Assembly (NCBI GenBank): GCA_040510815.1
Contig: JBEVIH010000243.1
Coordinates: 1 to 28,243, forward strand
Reading direction: 5' to 3'
Length of the DNA stretch: 28,243 nt
DNA from: VAZQ01 sp040510815
GTDB taxonomy: Bacteria; Pseudomonadota; Alphaproteobacteria; Rhizobiales; Xanthobacteraceae
The notes under the pieces are model-generated. The model ran no database searches and was not told where the DNA came from. It saw only the letters and a list, made by a program, of their open reading frames with translations. The translations under genes were made by a program, and so were the position numbers. This document shows positions 15,168 to 22,958 of the stretch, piece after piece (position 1 is the stretch's first letter; every line of letters begins with the position of its first letter).

Positions 15168-15191
15168 GAGCATCGGGAAATGGGGTATGCT
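15164..15191 (+). promoter_or_regulatory. Candidate promoter of the Rieske oxygenase operon
   Basis: TTGCGA (15164-15169) and TATGCT (15186-15191) are separated by 16 nt, in the gap divergent from the ABM-like gene. The predicted start would leave a leader of about 38 nt before the ATG at 15236. Both boxes match the consensus at four of six positions. Confidence 0.4.
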
Positions 15192-15235
15192 GAGCAAGCT
15201 GCGCACGGCGAGAGCTTCGGACGGAGTGTTCCGGC

Positions 15236-16909
15236 ATGGCATGGCAAAAGGTGGCGTCGCTCGACGCGTTGCGCGCCGGCGAAGCGCTCGGCGTCGAGGT
15301 CGACGGGACAACCATCGCGCTGTTTCGCATCGGCGATGAAGTCCATGCCACCGACGGCATCTGCACGCACGCCTACGCGGCGCTCGCCGACGGCTTCGTG
15401 GAGGGCGACGCGATCGAGTGCCCGCTGCATCAGGCGCTGTTCGACATCCGCACCGGCAAGGTGCTGGCCGGGCCGGCAACCGAGAGCCTGCGGGTCTATC
15501 CGGTCAAGGTCGCGGGCGGCGACGTCCTGGTCGAGCTTGACGGCACGGAGCCGGCGCGCGAGGCACCCGCCGCCACGGCAATGGCGCCGCGTGACGGCGG
15601 CCCAAAATCCGCCTCACCTCGCACCGGCAACGGCGCACCGGAGAATGGCGACATGACCGGGAACGGTGGAGCTATCACGACCAGACAATACGTGTGGCCC
15701 GGCAACGATCTCACCGTCATCCCCGATTGGGTCTACACCGACCAATACGTTTACGAGCGCGAAGTGGAAAAGATCTTCCACGGCCGCACCTGGAATTACG
15801 TGGCGCTCGAAGCCGAGGTGCAGAATGCCGGGGATTTCATCCGCTCGAATGTGGGTCCCACGCCGGTCGTGGTGGCGCGGGCCGAGGACGGCTCGATCAA
15901 CGTGGTCGAGAATCGCTGCCGGCACCGCGCCGCCGAGTTCTGCCGCGAGCTCAGCGGTACCGCCAAGGAATTCGTCTGCCCCTATCACCAGTGGACCTAC
16001 GATCTCAAAGGCAAGCTGATCGGCATACCGTTCCGCCGCGGCGTTGCCGGCAAGGGCGGCATGCCGGCGGATTTCCAGCCGGAAGAGCACGGCCTGCGCC
16101 GGCTCAACGTCACGACCCACCGCGGCGTGGTGTTCGCGTCCTATGCGGCGGACATGGAGCCGCTCGCCGACTATCTCGGACCGGAGGTGCTGCGCGAATT
16201 CGAGGCGACGTTCGACGGCAGGAAGCTCACCGTGCTCGGCCATTACCGCCATTCGCTGCCGGGCAACTGGAAGCTCTATCACGAGAACCTCAAGGACCCC
16301 TATCACGCCACCCTGCTGCACACCTTCCTGGTGACGTTCGGGCTCCTGGTCGCGGGCAATCGCTCGCTGATGCTGACCGACAAGAGCGGACGGCACGGGG
16401 TGATGGCGTCCGCCAAGTCGGACGTCAAATCGGTCACCAGCGACGCCAAGAAGGAAATGCGCAACTTCAAGGAAGGCATGACGCTGCGCGAGCCGCGTTT
16501 CATGGACTTCATCGAGGAATTCGACAGCCCGTGGTCGGTGACCATGGCGACGATCTGGCCGAACCTGATCGTGCAGCGGGAGATGAACACGCTCGGCATC
16601 CGCCAGATCGTGCCGACCGGCCCCCACGAATTCATCATGAAATGGACCATGTTCGGCTTCGAGGGCGACGACGAGGAGATGACCCGCCACCGCCTGCGGC
16701 AAGGCAACCTGATGGGACCGGCAGGCTTCCTCGGCCTCGAGGACAATGAGGCGATCAAGTTCGTGCAGGACGGCATGCAGCGGGTTCCGGATGGCGAGCA
16801 CCTGGTCAAGCTCGACCCCGCGACCGAGGCCGGCACCGCCGACACGCTCATTTCCGAGGCCGCCATCCGGGCGATGTACAAGCACTGGCGCCAGGAGATG
16901 GGGCTTTAA
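15236..16909 (+). CDS. Rieske ferredoxin fused to aromatic-ring hydroxylating dioxygenase alpha subunit
   Basis: The 557-residue product has two Rieske domains. Residues 1-105 are a stand-alone-type ferredoxin with ligands Cys43, His45, Cys62 and His65 (CTH, CPLH). A Pro/Ala/Gly-rich linker covers ~105-150. From ~150 it is a complete oxygenase alpha subunit: Rieske ligands Cys228, His230, Cys248 and His251 (CRHRAAEFC, CPYHQW), bridging Asp354, and mononuclear-iron ligands His357 and His362 (DPYHATLLH), with Asp503 (LEDNEA) the likely third ligand. The C-terminal domain resembles salicylate 5-hydroxylase and anthranilate dioxygenase large subunits. The enzyme would add oxygen to an aromatic acid. 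An internal ATG (codon 140, 15653) with GGAG 9 nt upstream could also give alpha alone. GGAG lies 9 nt before the chosen ATG. No reductase gene is nearby. Confidence 0.9.
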   Translation: MAWQKVASLDALRAGEALGVEVDGTTIALFRIGDEVHATDGICTHAYAALADGFVEGDAIECPLHQALFDIRTGKVLAGPATESLRVYPVKVAGGDVLVELDGTEPAREAPAATAMAPRDGGPKSASPRTGNGAPENGDMTGNGGAITTRQYVWPGNDLTVIPDWVYTDQYVYEREVEKIFHGRTWNYVALEAEVQNAGDFIRSNVGPTPVVVARAEDGSINVVENRCRHRAAEFCRELSGTAKEFVCPYHQWTYDLKGKLIGIPFRRGVAGKGGMPADFQPEEHGLRRLNVTTHRGVVFASYAADMEPLADYLGPEVLREFEATFDGRKLTVLGHYRHSLPGNWKLYHENLKDPYHATLLHTFLVTFGLLVAGNRSLMLTDKSGRHGVMASAKSDVKSVTSDAKKEMRNFKEGMTLREPRFMDFIEEFDSPWSVTMATIWPNLIVQREMNTLGIRQIVPTGPHEFIMKWTMFGFEGDDEEMTRHRLRQGNLMGPAGFLGLEDNEAIKFVQDGMQRVPDGEHLVKLDPATEAGTADTLISEAAIRAMYKHWRQEMGL

Positions 16910-16910
16910 A

Positions 16911-16966
16911 CGGTTTGACGCGTTTTCTACGGCGAACCGGTTCCCACTTCGCCGGAAAACGCTATG
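16911..16966. repeat. Palindromic repeat between dioxygenase alpha and beta genes
   Basis: GCGTTTTC (16920-16927) and GAAAACGC (16955-16962) are inverted arms around a perfect 10-bp palindrome GAACCGGTTC (16934-16943). The element fills almost the entire 65-bp gap between the alpha stop and the beta start. From memory, closely similar sequences are scattered between genes in Bradyrhizobium and relatives. The copy at 2407-2424 shares 15 of 18 bases with 16936-16953. Its transcript could fold and alter the alpha:beta expression ratio. Confidence 0.55.
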
Positions 16967-16974
16967 AGGTAGCG

Positions 16975-17493
16975 ATGCTCGATCTGCGGCAGGCCGCAAC
17001 CAATGACCGGCGCCTCGAGGCGCTGCTGCTGCATCACGAGGTGGAGACGTTCAACACCGCCTACGCGGCGGCGCTCGACGAGCAGCGGCTGACCGATTGG
17101 GTGGAGATGTTCACCGACGACGCGTTCTACGTCGTCATCTCGCGCGAGAACGCCGACCGCGGCATGCCGGTCGGGCTGATCTACTGCGAGAACAAGGGCA
17201 TGATCTACGACCGCGCCTTTGCGCTCGACAAGACGGCGATGTTCGCGCCGCGTTACCTGCGCCACATCATCGGCAACCTGCAGCTCCTCGGCGAAGACCA
17301 GAACGGCGACATCAGGGCGCGCGCGAACTACGTCGTGCTGCAGGTGCTGTTCGATCGGCCCGACGCCAAGCTGCACCAGGTCGGCGTCTACCACGACAAA
17401 TTCCGCCGGGTCGGAGATGTACTCAAGCTGGCCGAGCGCCGCTGCGTCTACGACAACCTGCTCGTGGACAACGCGCTGTGCCTGCCGGTGTGA
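16975..17493 (+). CDS. Aromatic-ring hydroxylating dioxygenase beta subunit
   Basis: This 172-residue protein is the small structural subunit of a Rieske oxygenase (SnoaL/NTF2-like fold). Recognisable stretches are EVETFNTAYAAALDEQRLTDW, MFTDDAFYVVISREN, LRHIIGNLQLLGEDQNGDI and YHDKFRRVGDVLKLAERRCVY. Length and motifs fit the salicylate 5-hydroxylase and anthranilate dioxygenase beta family. The beta subunit normally completes an alpha3beta3 hexamer and has no cofactor. The ATG at 16975 has GAGGT 4 nt upstream. Earlier in-frame starts lie inside the repeat and give non-homologous residues. Its stop overlaps the GTG of the amidase gene. Confidence 0.9.
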   Translation: MLDLRQAATNDRRLEALLLHHEVETFNTAYAAALDEQRLTDWVEMFTDDAFYVVISRENADRGMPVGLIYCENKGMIYDRAFALDKTAMFAPRYLRHIIGNLQLLGEDQNGDIRARANYVVLQVLFDRPDAKLHQVGVYHDKFRRVGDVLKLAERRCVYDNLLVDNALCLPV

Positions 17494-18920
17494 CTTCTCC
17501 CCGCTCGGCTCTCGTCGGCGAGCCGCTGCCGGAGGCGGCGGCGCTGGCGGACGACCATCGGGCGGGCCGGCGCGACCCGCGCAAGACGATCGGCGCCACC
17601 CTCGAGCGCGCGGACCGGTTGCAGGGCGAGTTGAACGCGTTCGCGACCATCGACCATGCGGGGGCGACCGCGCGCGCGGCTGCGCTGGCAGGCGAGATCG
17701 AGCAGGGACGAAATCCGGGCGCGCTGGCGGGCGTGCCGGTCTCGGTCAAGGACATTCTCGACGTCGCCGGCCTGCCGACCCGCTGGGGCTCGCCGCTGAT
17801 GGCTGACGCAAAACCGGCAGCGGCGGATATCGCAGCGGTCGCCCGCCTGCGCGCCGCAGGCGCCATCATCATCGGCAAGACCACGACCACCGAGTTCGCG
17901 CACTCCCCGCTCGGCACCTCGCCGCTGACCGGCGTCACCCGCAATCCCTGGACGGCCGAGTTCACCTGCGGCGGCTCGTCGGCGGGCGCGGGCGTCGCGG
18001 TGGCGGCCGGCCTCACGCCGATCGCATTGGCGACCGACGCCGGATGCTCGACGCGGCTTCCCGCCGCCTGCACCGGCATCTACGGGCTCAAGCCCACGCT
18101 CGGGCGCATGCCGCATGATCGCGTGCCGGAGGCCTTCGGCAATTTCATCCATCTGGGCTTGCTCGCGGCGCATGTCGGCGACCTGGCGCTGGCGCTCGAC
18201 GCTGTCGCCGGACCGCACGGCAGCGACCCACACAGTTTGCAGCACCCAAGGCCGGACGCGCTCGCCGGCCTCGCCGCGCCGGTGCTGGAAGGAGCCCGCG
18301 TCCTGTTGTGGACGACAACCGGCAACAGCCGGGTCGCCGAGGAGGTCCTGGCCGCGACCCGAAGCGCCGGCGCGGTGCTGGAGGCGCTCGGCGCCCGCGT
18401 CGTCGAGGAGCGCTACCCCTTCGTCAATCCCGATCCGGTCTGGCGAACCCTGCAACAATCGAATTGGGCGGCGCGGTTCGCCGCCGCAACGTCCGGTGAC
18501 CGAGCCAAGTTGTCGGCGACCCTTCTCGCCGGCATCGATGCCGGCCTGTCGTATCGCGGCCTCGACCTGCAGCGCGCATTGATCAAGCGGACCGAGTTGT
18601 TCCGTGGGATCCAGAGCATTTTTTCCGAGCGGGCCGATTTCATCCTTACGCCTTGCGCGTCGGCGCCGCCGGTTCACGCCGAGCACGATCTGACCGCGCC
18701 GCTCACCGTGGACGGGGTCGAGGTCGGCGATCTGCGCGCCGAATGGACGACCTACCTGTCGCTGTTCGATCTCTCCGGCCACCCGGCGATCGCGATGCCC
18801 GCGGGTGGCGCCGCCTGCGGCGCGCCGCTCGGGGTCCAACTGGTCGCGCCGTGGGGACGCGACGCGCGGGTACTGGCGGCGGCCGCCGCCTATGGCCGAG
18901 CCCGTTCCACGAAAGGATAA
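17490..18920 (+). CDS. Amidase-signature family hydrolase
   Basis: The 476-residue product carries the Ser-cisSer-Lys triad of this family: Lys87 in VPVSVKDILDVAG, Ser163/Ser164 in CGGSSAGAGVAVAAG, and nucleophile Ser187 in ATDAGCSTRLPAACTG. The last motif is usually DxGGSxRxPA, so a Cys replaces a Gly next to the nucleophile. Such enzymes hydrolyse amides or carbamates, and some act as Glu-tRNA amidotransferase A subunits. Absence of gatB/gatC neighbours and the operon context favour a catabolic amidase. The GTG at 17490 overlaps the beta subunit stop (GTGA), implying translational coupling. Working with the oxygenase, it could free an aromatic acid from its amide, an inference from context only. 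Confidence 0.88.
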   Translation: MTSPRSALVGEPLPEAAALADDHRAGRRDPRKTIGATLERADRLQGELNAFATIDHAGATARAAALAGEIEQGRNPGALAGVPVSVKDILDVAGLPTRWGSPLMADAKPAAADIAAVARLRAAGAIIIGKTTTTEFAHSPLGTSPLTGVTRNPWTAEFTCGGSSAGAGVAVAAGLTPIALATDAGCSTRLPAACTGIYGLKPTLGRMPHDRVPEAFGNFIHLGLLAAHVGDLALALDAVAGPHGSDPHSLQHPRPDALAGLAAPVLEGARVLLWTTTGNSRVAEEVLAATRSAGAVLEALGARVVEERYPFVNPDPVWRTLQQSNWAARFAAATSGDRAKLSATLLAGIDAGLSYRGLDLQRALIKRTELFRGIQSIFSERADFILTPCASAPPVHAEHDLTAPLTVDGVEVGDLRAEWTTYLSLFDLSGHPAIAMPAGGAACGAPLGVQLVAPWGRDARVLAAAAAYGRARSTKG

Positions 18921-18958
18921 AGCCGGCCGGGCCGGACGCACCCCAAGAGATGCCCGCC

Positions 18959-19597
18959 CTATTCCTCGAACGGCTCGAAAACAGGCGCGGGAGCGGCCGG
19001 CGCGTCGGCGGTCGCCGGCGTCGTTCCGGTGGCGAGCGTCGCGAACGGCGTCACAGCCTCGAGGCTGTCCGAGGGGCGCCGGGCCCGCAGGCCGGCCGCC
19101 CGGGTCTGGCCCTGCGGCGACTTGGCTTGATCGCTGCGACGGCTCGGGACCGCCGGCAAGGCCGCCTGGGCGTCCCCAGGCTTGGCCTGCTCGTTGGACG
19201 GAATCGACTGCGGAGGCCGGATGCCGTTGTCTGCTGGCGCCTGGCCGGCGGCTGCGGCGGGCGTTTGTCCGGCCGGAGCGGCGGCAGGCGCTTGGCCCGC
19301 CCCCATCGCCGGTGGCCGCCGCTGTCGCACCGCCTGTGGGTCGCTGCCGACCGCCGCCACGTAGGCCGCCATTGCCGCCGCTTCGCGCGCGCCGGTGGTA
19401 TAATGCTCGCGGAGAAACCCTTGGTTGGTCGGCTTGAGCTCGCGCGGGCTGCGGTGGCAGGCGTTGCAGGTGTCGGAAAAAATCTGCGCGGGCGACTTGC
19501 CGGCATCGATGTTCGATTGCGCCTGGGCCGGGACGGCTGCCACCGCGAGGCCGACACCGAGGAGCCCGGGCACGATCCAACCACGCCTCGACCGCAT
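18959..19597 (-). CDS. Exported c-type cytochrome-like protein with low-complexity tail
   Basis: The 212-residue product begins with a signal peptide (MRSRRGWIVPGLLGVGLAVA, likely cleaved after PAQA). One haem c site follows: CNACH at residues ~44-48 in the stretch IFSDTCNACHRSPREL. TNQGFLREHYTTGAREAAAMAAYV fits a small cytochrome-c-like helix pair. No clear Met axial ligand is visible; a His in REHYT is a possible alternative. From residue ~85 the chain is Ala/Pro/Gln-rich and probably disordered. The ATG at 19597 has GAGG 6 nt upstream; a GTG at 19612 would add five residues. It is a single leftward gene closing the catabolic block. A role in periplasmic electron transfer is plausible, with no partner identified. 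Confidence 0.7.
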   Translation of the reverse strand: MRSRRGWIVPGLLGVGLAVAAVPAQAQSNIDAGKSPAQIFSDTCNACHRSPRELKPTNQGFLREHYTTGAREAAAMAAYVAAVGSDPQAVRQRRPPAMGAGQAPAAAPAGQTPAAAAGQAPADNGIRPPQSIPSNEQAKPGDAQAALPAVPSRRSDQAKSPQGQTRAAGLRARRPSDSLEAVTPFATLATGTTPATADAPAAPAPVFEPFEE

Positions 19598-19927
19598 CAC
19601 CGCCCTCGCCACTCCCGGACCCGTATCTTGCCTTATCGTGTTGACGCGCGCCGACCGGATCGCTTGCCCGGATCACACGCTCGTCCCCGCCATTTGCCGC
19701 TAGTCTTTGGCCGAAAAGCGGTGTGACTAGTCTGCCCCCAGCCTGCCCGTCCCCGCAACTCTTCTCGAAGCGCGTTGCCGTCGAGACTGGACGTTGTATA
19801 AATCCTCGGGTCCGAAATGCCTTGGGCCGAAGCCGGCCGAAGCCGGACCCGTTCGTCCCGACGCCGGTGGACTCCAAATGTGTCGCGGGCGTGGCGGCGA
19901 GGGCATTGGGCGATGGGGAGGCGGCCG
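19598..19927. other. Divergent intergenic region between the cytochrome and cfa genes
   Basis: This 330-bp gap holds no convincing gene. Open frames running through it give Arg/Pro-rich translations typical of non-coding high-GC DNA. It contains a short direct repeat of CTAGTCT (at about 19700 and 19728), the second copy within a palindrome GACTAGTC (19725-19732), and a candidate cfa promoter at 19775-19802. No repeat element or insertion-site duplication was recognised, although this gap marks the right edge of the accessory block. Confidence 0.5.
19775..19802 (+). promoter_or_regulatory. Candidate promoter of cfa
   Basis: TTGCCG (19775-19780) and TATAAA (19797-19802) are separated by 16 nt, about 125 nt before the chosen cfa start. 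The -10 box matches the TATAAT consensus at five of six positions and stands out in this GC-rich sequence. cfa genes are often stationary-phase controlled in other bacteria; nothing here tests that. Confidence 0.45.
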
Positions 19928-21184
19928 GTGGATCGGTTGCTCCGCGCGGCACTGGAACGATTCATTCGTTCGGGCAACCTGCGGGTCACGACCGCGAGAG
20001 GCTCGACCTTTACCCTGGGTGACGGAACGGGCACGCCGGTCGCGATCCGCTTCACGACGCGCGCCGCGGAACGCGGCGTCCTGATCGATCCCGAGGTCAA
20101 ATTCGGCGAAGCCTATATGGACGGCACGGTGGTGGTCGAGCAGGGCTCGATCGCCGAGGTGCTCGCCGTCGTGCTGGACCAATGCGTCGGCGGCAAGCCG
20201 CCGTTTTGGGCGCGCACGCAGTGGCTGATCCGCTACCTCCATCGCCGTCTCCAGCAGTTCAATCCGCCGCCGCGGGCGCGACGCAACGTGGCGCATCATT
20301 ACGATCTCGACGGCCAACTCTATGCGTTGTTCCTCGACGCCGATCGTCAATACAGTTGCGCCTATTTCGAGACGCCGGACCAGTCGCTCGACGATGCCCA
20401 GCTTGCCAAGAAACGCCATCTGGCGGCCAAGCTTCTGATCGCCCCCGGCCAGCGCGTGCTTGATATTGGAAGCGGCTGGGGCGGGCTTGCGCTCTACCTC
20501 GCCGAGACCGCAGGCGGGCGCGTCACCGGCATCACGCTCTCGCAGGAGCAGCTTGCGCTCGCGCGGGTGCGCGCGGCGGAGAGAGGATTGTCGGATACGG
20601 CCGAGTTCCGGCTGCAGGACTATCGCGACGTTCCCGACAAGTTCGACCGCATCGTCTCGGTCGGCATGTTCGAGCATGTGGGCGTCGGCTTCTATGAGGC
20701 GTTTTTCCGCAAATGCGCCGCGCTGATGGAAGAAGACGGCGTCATGGTGCTGCATTCGATCGGCCGCTCCGAAGGCCCCAATGTCACCAACCCCTGGATC
20801 GCCAAGTACATCTTCCCCGGCGGCTATATTCCGGCGCTGTCCGAGGTGCTGCCGGCGATCGAGCGCGCCGGCCTGCTGGCGACCGACATCGAGATCCTTC
20901 GCCTGCACTACGCGGAGACGCTCAAGGCCTGGCGCGAACGCTTCCTGGCGTATCGCGAAGCGGTCGAGAAGCTCTATGACGCGCGCTTTGTGCGGATGTG
21001 GGAGTTCTATCTCGCCGCCGCCGAGATGGCCTTCCGCGAACAAGACATGATGGTTTTCCAGGTCCAGCTGACCAAGCGCCAGGGCGTCGTCCCGATCACG
21101 CGCGACTACATTGCGCGCGAGACGCAGCGCCTGCGCGCGCTCGAAGGCGGCAAGCCGCCGTCGCTGCGGCTGGCGGGTGAATAG
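19928..21184 (+). CDS. cfa: Cyclopropane-fatty-acyl-phospholipid synthase
   Basis: The enzyme methylates cis double bonds of membrane phospholipid acyl chains with S-adenosylmethionine, giving cyclopropane rings that stabilise membranes under acid, solvent or stationary-phase stress. The 418-residue product has the N-terminal lipid-binding domain, then YSCAYFE (142-148), the SAM-binding motif VLDIGSGWGG (177-186), and SVGMFEHVG and HSIGR in the catalytic domain. The GTG at 19928 is preceded by GGGGAGG with 6 nt spacing; the ATG at 19913 (MGRRPV added) is an alternative. It precedes dnaB by 176 bp. A weak GCCC/GGGC hairpin at 21223-21233 may end its transcript. Related proteins include mycolic-acid-type methyltransferases, but length and motifs favour Cfa. 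Confidence 0.92.
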   Translation: MDRLLRAALERFIRSGNLRVTTARGSTFTLGDGTGTPVAIRFTTRAAERGVLIDPEVKFGEAYMDGTVVVEQGSIAEVLAVVLDQCVGGKPPFWARTQWLIRYLHRRLQQFNPPPRARRNVAHHYDLDGQLYALFLDADRQYSCAYFETPDQSLDDAQLAKKRHLAAKLLIAPGQRVLDIGSGWGGLALYLAETAGGRVTGITLSQEQLALARVRAAERGLSDTAEFRLQDYRDVPDKFDRIVSVGMFEHVGVGFYEAFFRKCAALMEEDGVMVLHSIGRSEGPNVTNPWIAKYIFPGGYIPALSEVLPAIERAGLLATDIEILRLHYAETLKAWRERFLAYREAVEKLYDARFVRMWEFYLAAAEMAFREQDMMVFQVQLTKRQGVVPITRDYIARETQRLRALEGGKPPSLRLAGE

Positions 21185-21360
21185 GTCGCCGACCGCCGCC
21201 GCGCTACTATCCCTTGGGTCAAGCCCTTCGGGCGGCTTTCACACACAATCATCATTCGGTGAGTTCCGGGGACAGCGGATATCAGCCGTCGCCCCGAATC
21301 AGCGCGCGGTGTAAACGCGCCACTCTTTCGACGGATTGGAAGACGACCGCTCCGGGAACC

Positions 21361-22857
21361 ATGGCACCGCTCGATTCGGCCGCCCGCAAACAGGCGGAAC
21401 CATCCCCCCCGCAATATCGCGCCGCCCCGCACAATATCGAGGCGGAGCAGGCGCTGCTGGGCGCCATCCTGGTCAACAACGAGGCGCTCTACCGGGTCAG
21501 CGACTTTCTCGAGCCGCAGCACTTCTTCGAGCCGGTCCACCAGCAGATCTACGACATTGCCCGCAGCCTGATCCGCACCGGAAAGCTCGCCTCGCCGGTG
21601 ACCTTGAAGACCTTTCTGCCGGCCGAGGTCGACATTGCCGGCTTGACGGTCGCTCAATACCTCGCCCGCCTCGCCGCCGAGGCCACAACTATCATCAATG
21701 CGGTGGACTACGGGCGCACCGTTTACGACCTCGCCATCCGGCGCGACCTGATCAAGATCGGCGAGGACATGGTCAACGTCGCCTTCGACGCGCCGGTCGA
21801 TTTCGCGCCGCGCGAGCAGATCGAGGACGCCGAGAAGCGCCTCTACGACCTCGCCGAGATCGGGCGGTACGGCGGCGGCTTCCAGAAATTCGAAAGCGCG
21901 CTGACCACCGCCGTCGACATGGCGGCGCGCGCCTACCAGCGCGACGGCAAGCTATCGGGCCTGGCGACCGGCCTCAGAGACCTCGACACCAAGATGGGCG
22001 GGCTGCAGCCCTCCGACCTGATCATCGTCGCCGGCCGTCCCGGCATGGGCAAGACCGCGCTCGCCACCAACATCGCCTACAACGTGGCGCGAGGATGGCG
22101 CGGCGAAGTGCGCGCCGACGGCCATATCGACACGGTCAACGGCGGCATCGTCGGCTTCTTCTCGCTCGAAATGTCGGCCGAGCAGCTCGCCACCCGCATC
22201 ATCGCCGAGCAAAGCAGCATCCCGTCGAGCACCATCCGGCGCGGCGGCATCACCGAAAGAGATTTCGAGAAGATCAAGGACGTCGCGATCGAGCTGCAGC
22301 ACCTGCCGTTCTTCATCGACGAGACCGGAGGGCTGACTGTGGCGCAGCTGGCCGCGCGTGCCCGGCGGCTGAAACGCCAAAAGGGGATGGATCTCCTGGT
22401 CATCGACTACATTCAATTGCTGCAGGGCTCGACCCGCCGCTCCCAGGAAAATCGCGTGCAGGAGGTGACCGAGATCACCACCAACCTCAAGGCGCTCGCC
22501 AAGGAGCTCAACGTGCCGATCGTGGCGCTGTCGCAACTATCGCGCCAGGTCGAGAACCGCGACGACAAGCGGCCGCAACTGTCCGATCTGCGCGAATCGG
22601 GCTCGATCGAACAGGATGCCGACGTGGTCCTGTTCGTGTTCCGCGAGGAATATTACCTGAGCAACAAGGAGCCGCGGCCGGGCTCGGACGAGTATACCAA
22701 GTGGCAGCTGGACATGGCCGCCGTGCACGGCAAGGCCGAGGTCATCATTGGCAAGCAGCGGCACGGCCCGACCGGCACCGTCAACCTGCAGTTCGAAGCC
22801 AGCGTGACGCGCTTCGACAACCTCGCGCGCGACGATCAGGGGTCGGAGCAGCTGTAG
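21361..22857 (+). CDS. dnaB: Replicative DNA helicase DnaB
   Basis: DnaB is the hexameric 5'-3' helicase of the replication fork and binds primase. The 498-residue product has the N-terminal domain (PHNIEAEQALLGAILVNNEA from residue ~23), a linker, and the RecA-like motor. Motor motifs are Walker A GRPGMGKTA (225-233, Lys231), FFSLEMSAEQLATR, Walker B LLVIDYIQLL, and the H4 region ending SGSIEQDADVVLFVFREEYY. No intein interrupts it. The ATG at 21361 begins at the usual rhizobial N-terminus (MAPLDS...); earlier in-frame codons read as non-coding. GGGA lies 5 nt upstream. Confidence 0.97.
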   Translation: MAPLDSAARKQAEPSPPQYRAAPHNIEAEQALLGAILVNNEALYRVSDFLEPQHFFEPVHQQIYDIARSLIRTGKLASPVTLKTFLPAEVDIAGLTVAQYLARLAAEATTIINAVDYGRTVYDLAIRRDLIKIGEDMVNVAFDAPVDFAPREQIEDAEKRLYDLAEIGRYGGGFQKFESALTTAVDMAARAYQRDGKLSGLATGLRDLDTKMGGLQPSDLIIVAGRPGMGKTALATNIAYNVARGWRGEVRADGHIDTVNGGIVGFFSLEMSAEQLATRIIAEQSSIPSSTIRRGGITERDFEKIKDVAIELQHLPFFIDETGGLTVAQLAARARRLKRQKGMDLLVIDYIQLLQGSTRRSQENRVQEVTEITTNLKALAKELNVPIVALSQLSRQVENRDDKRPQLSDLRESGSIEQDADVVLFVFREEYYLSNKEPRPGSDEYTKWQLDMAAVHGKAEVIIGKQRHGPTGTVNLQFEASVTRFDNLARDDQGSEQL

Positions 22858-22958
22858 CATGCGGAGACGGCGACAACGTTGCCGCTGTGGGACCGCGGGC
22901 GCAATATGCTCGCTACCCGACACTAGACGGGCGCCCTTCCGCCGGTCATAACCCTGCC

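Noticed and set aside
19598..19927. Attachment site or target duplication marking the right edge of the accessory block
   Set aside because: The CTAGTCT direct repeat is 7 bp, both copies are in the same gap, and neither matches the left edge at 7784. No tRNA or integrase is present.
17448..19952. 834-codon open frame on the minus strand across the amidase, cytochrome and promoter region
   Set aside because: It is antisense to the amidase, out of frame with the cytochrome, and rich in Arg/Gly/Ala. It crosses two gene boundaries and has no coherent domain.
21223..21240. GCCC-TTC-GGGC hairpin after cfa as an intrinsic terminator
   Set aside because: The stem is 4 bp and the following T-run only three bases, too weak to list as a terminator.
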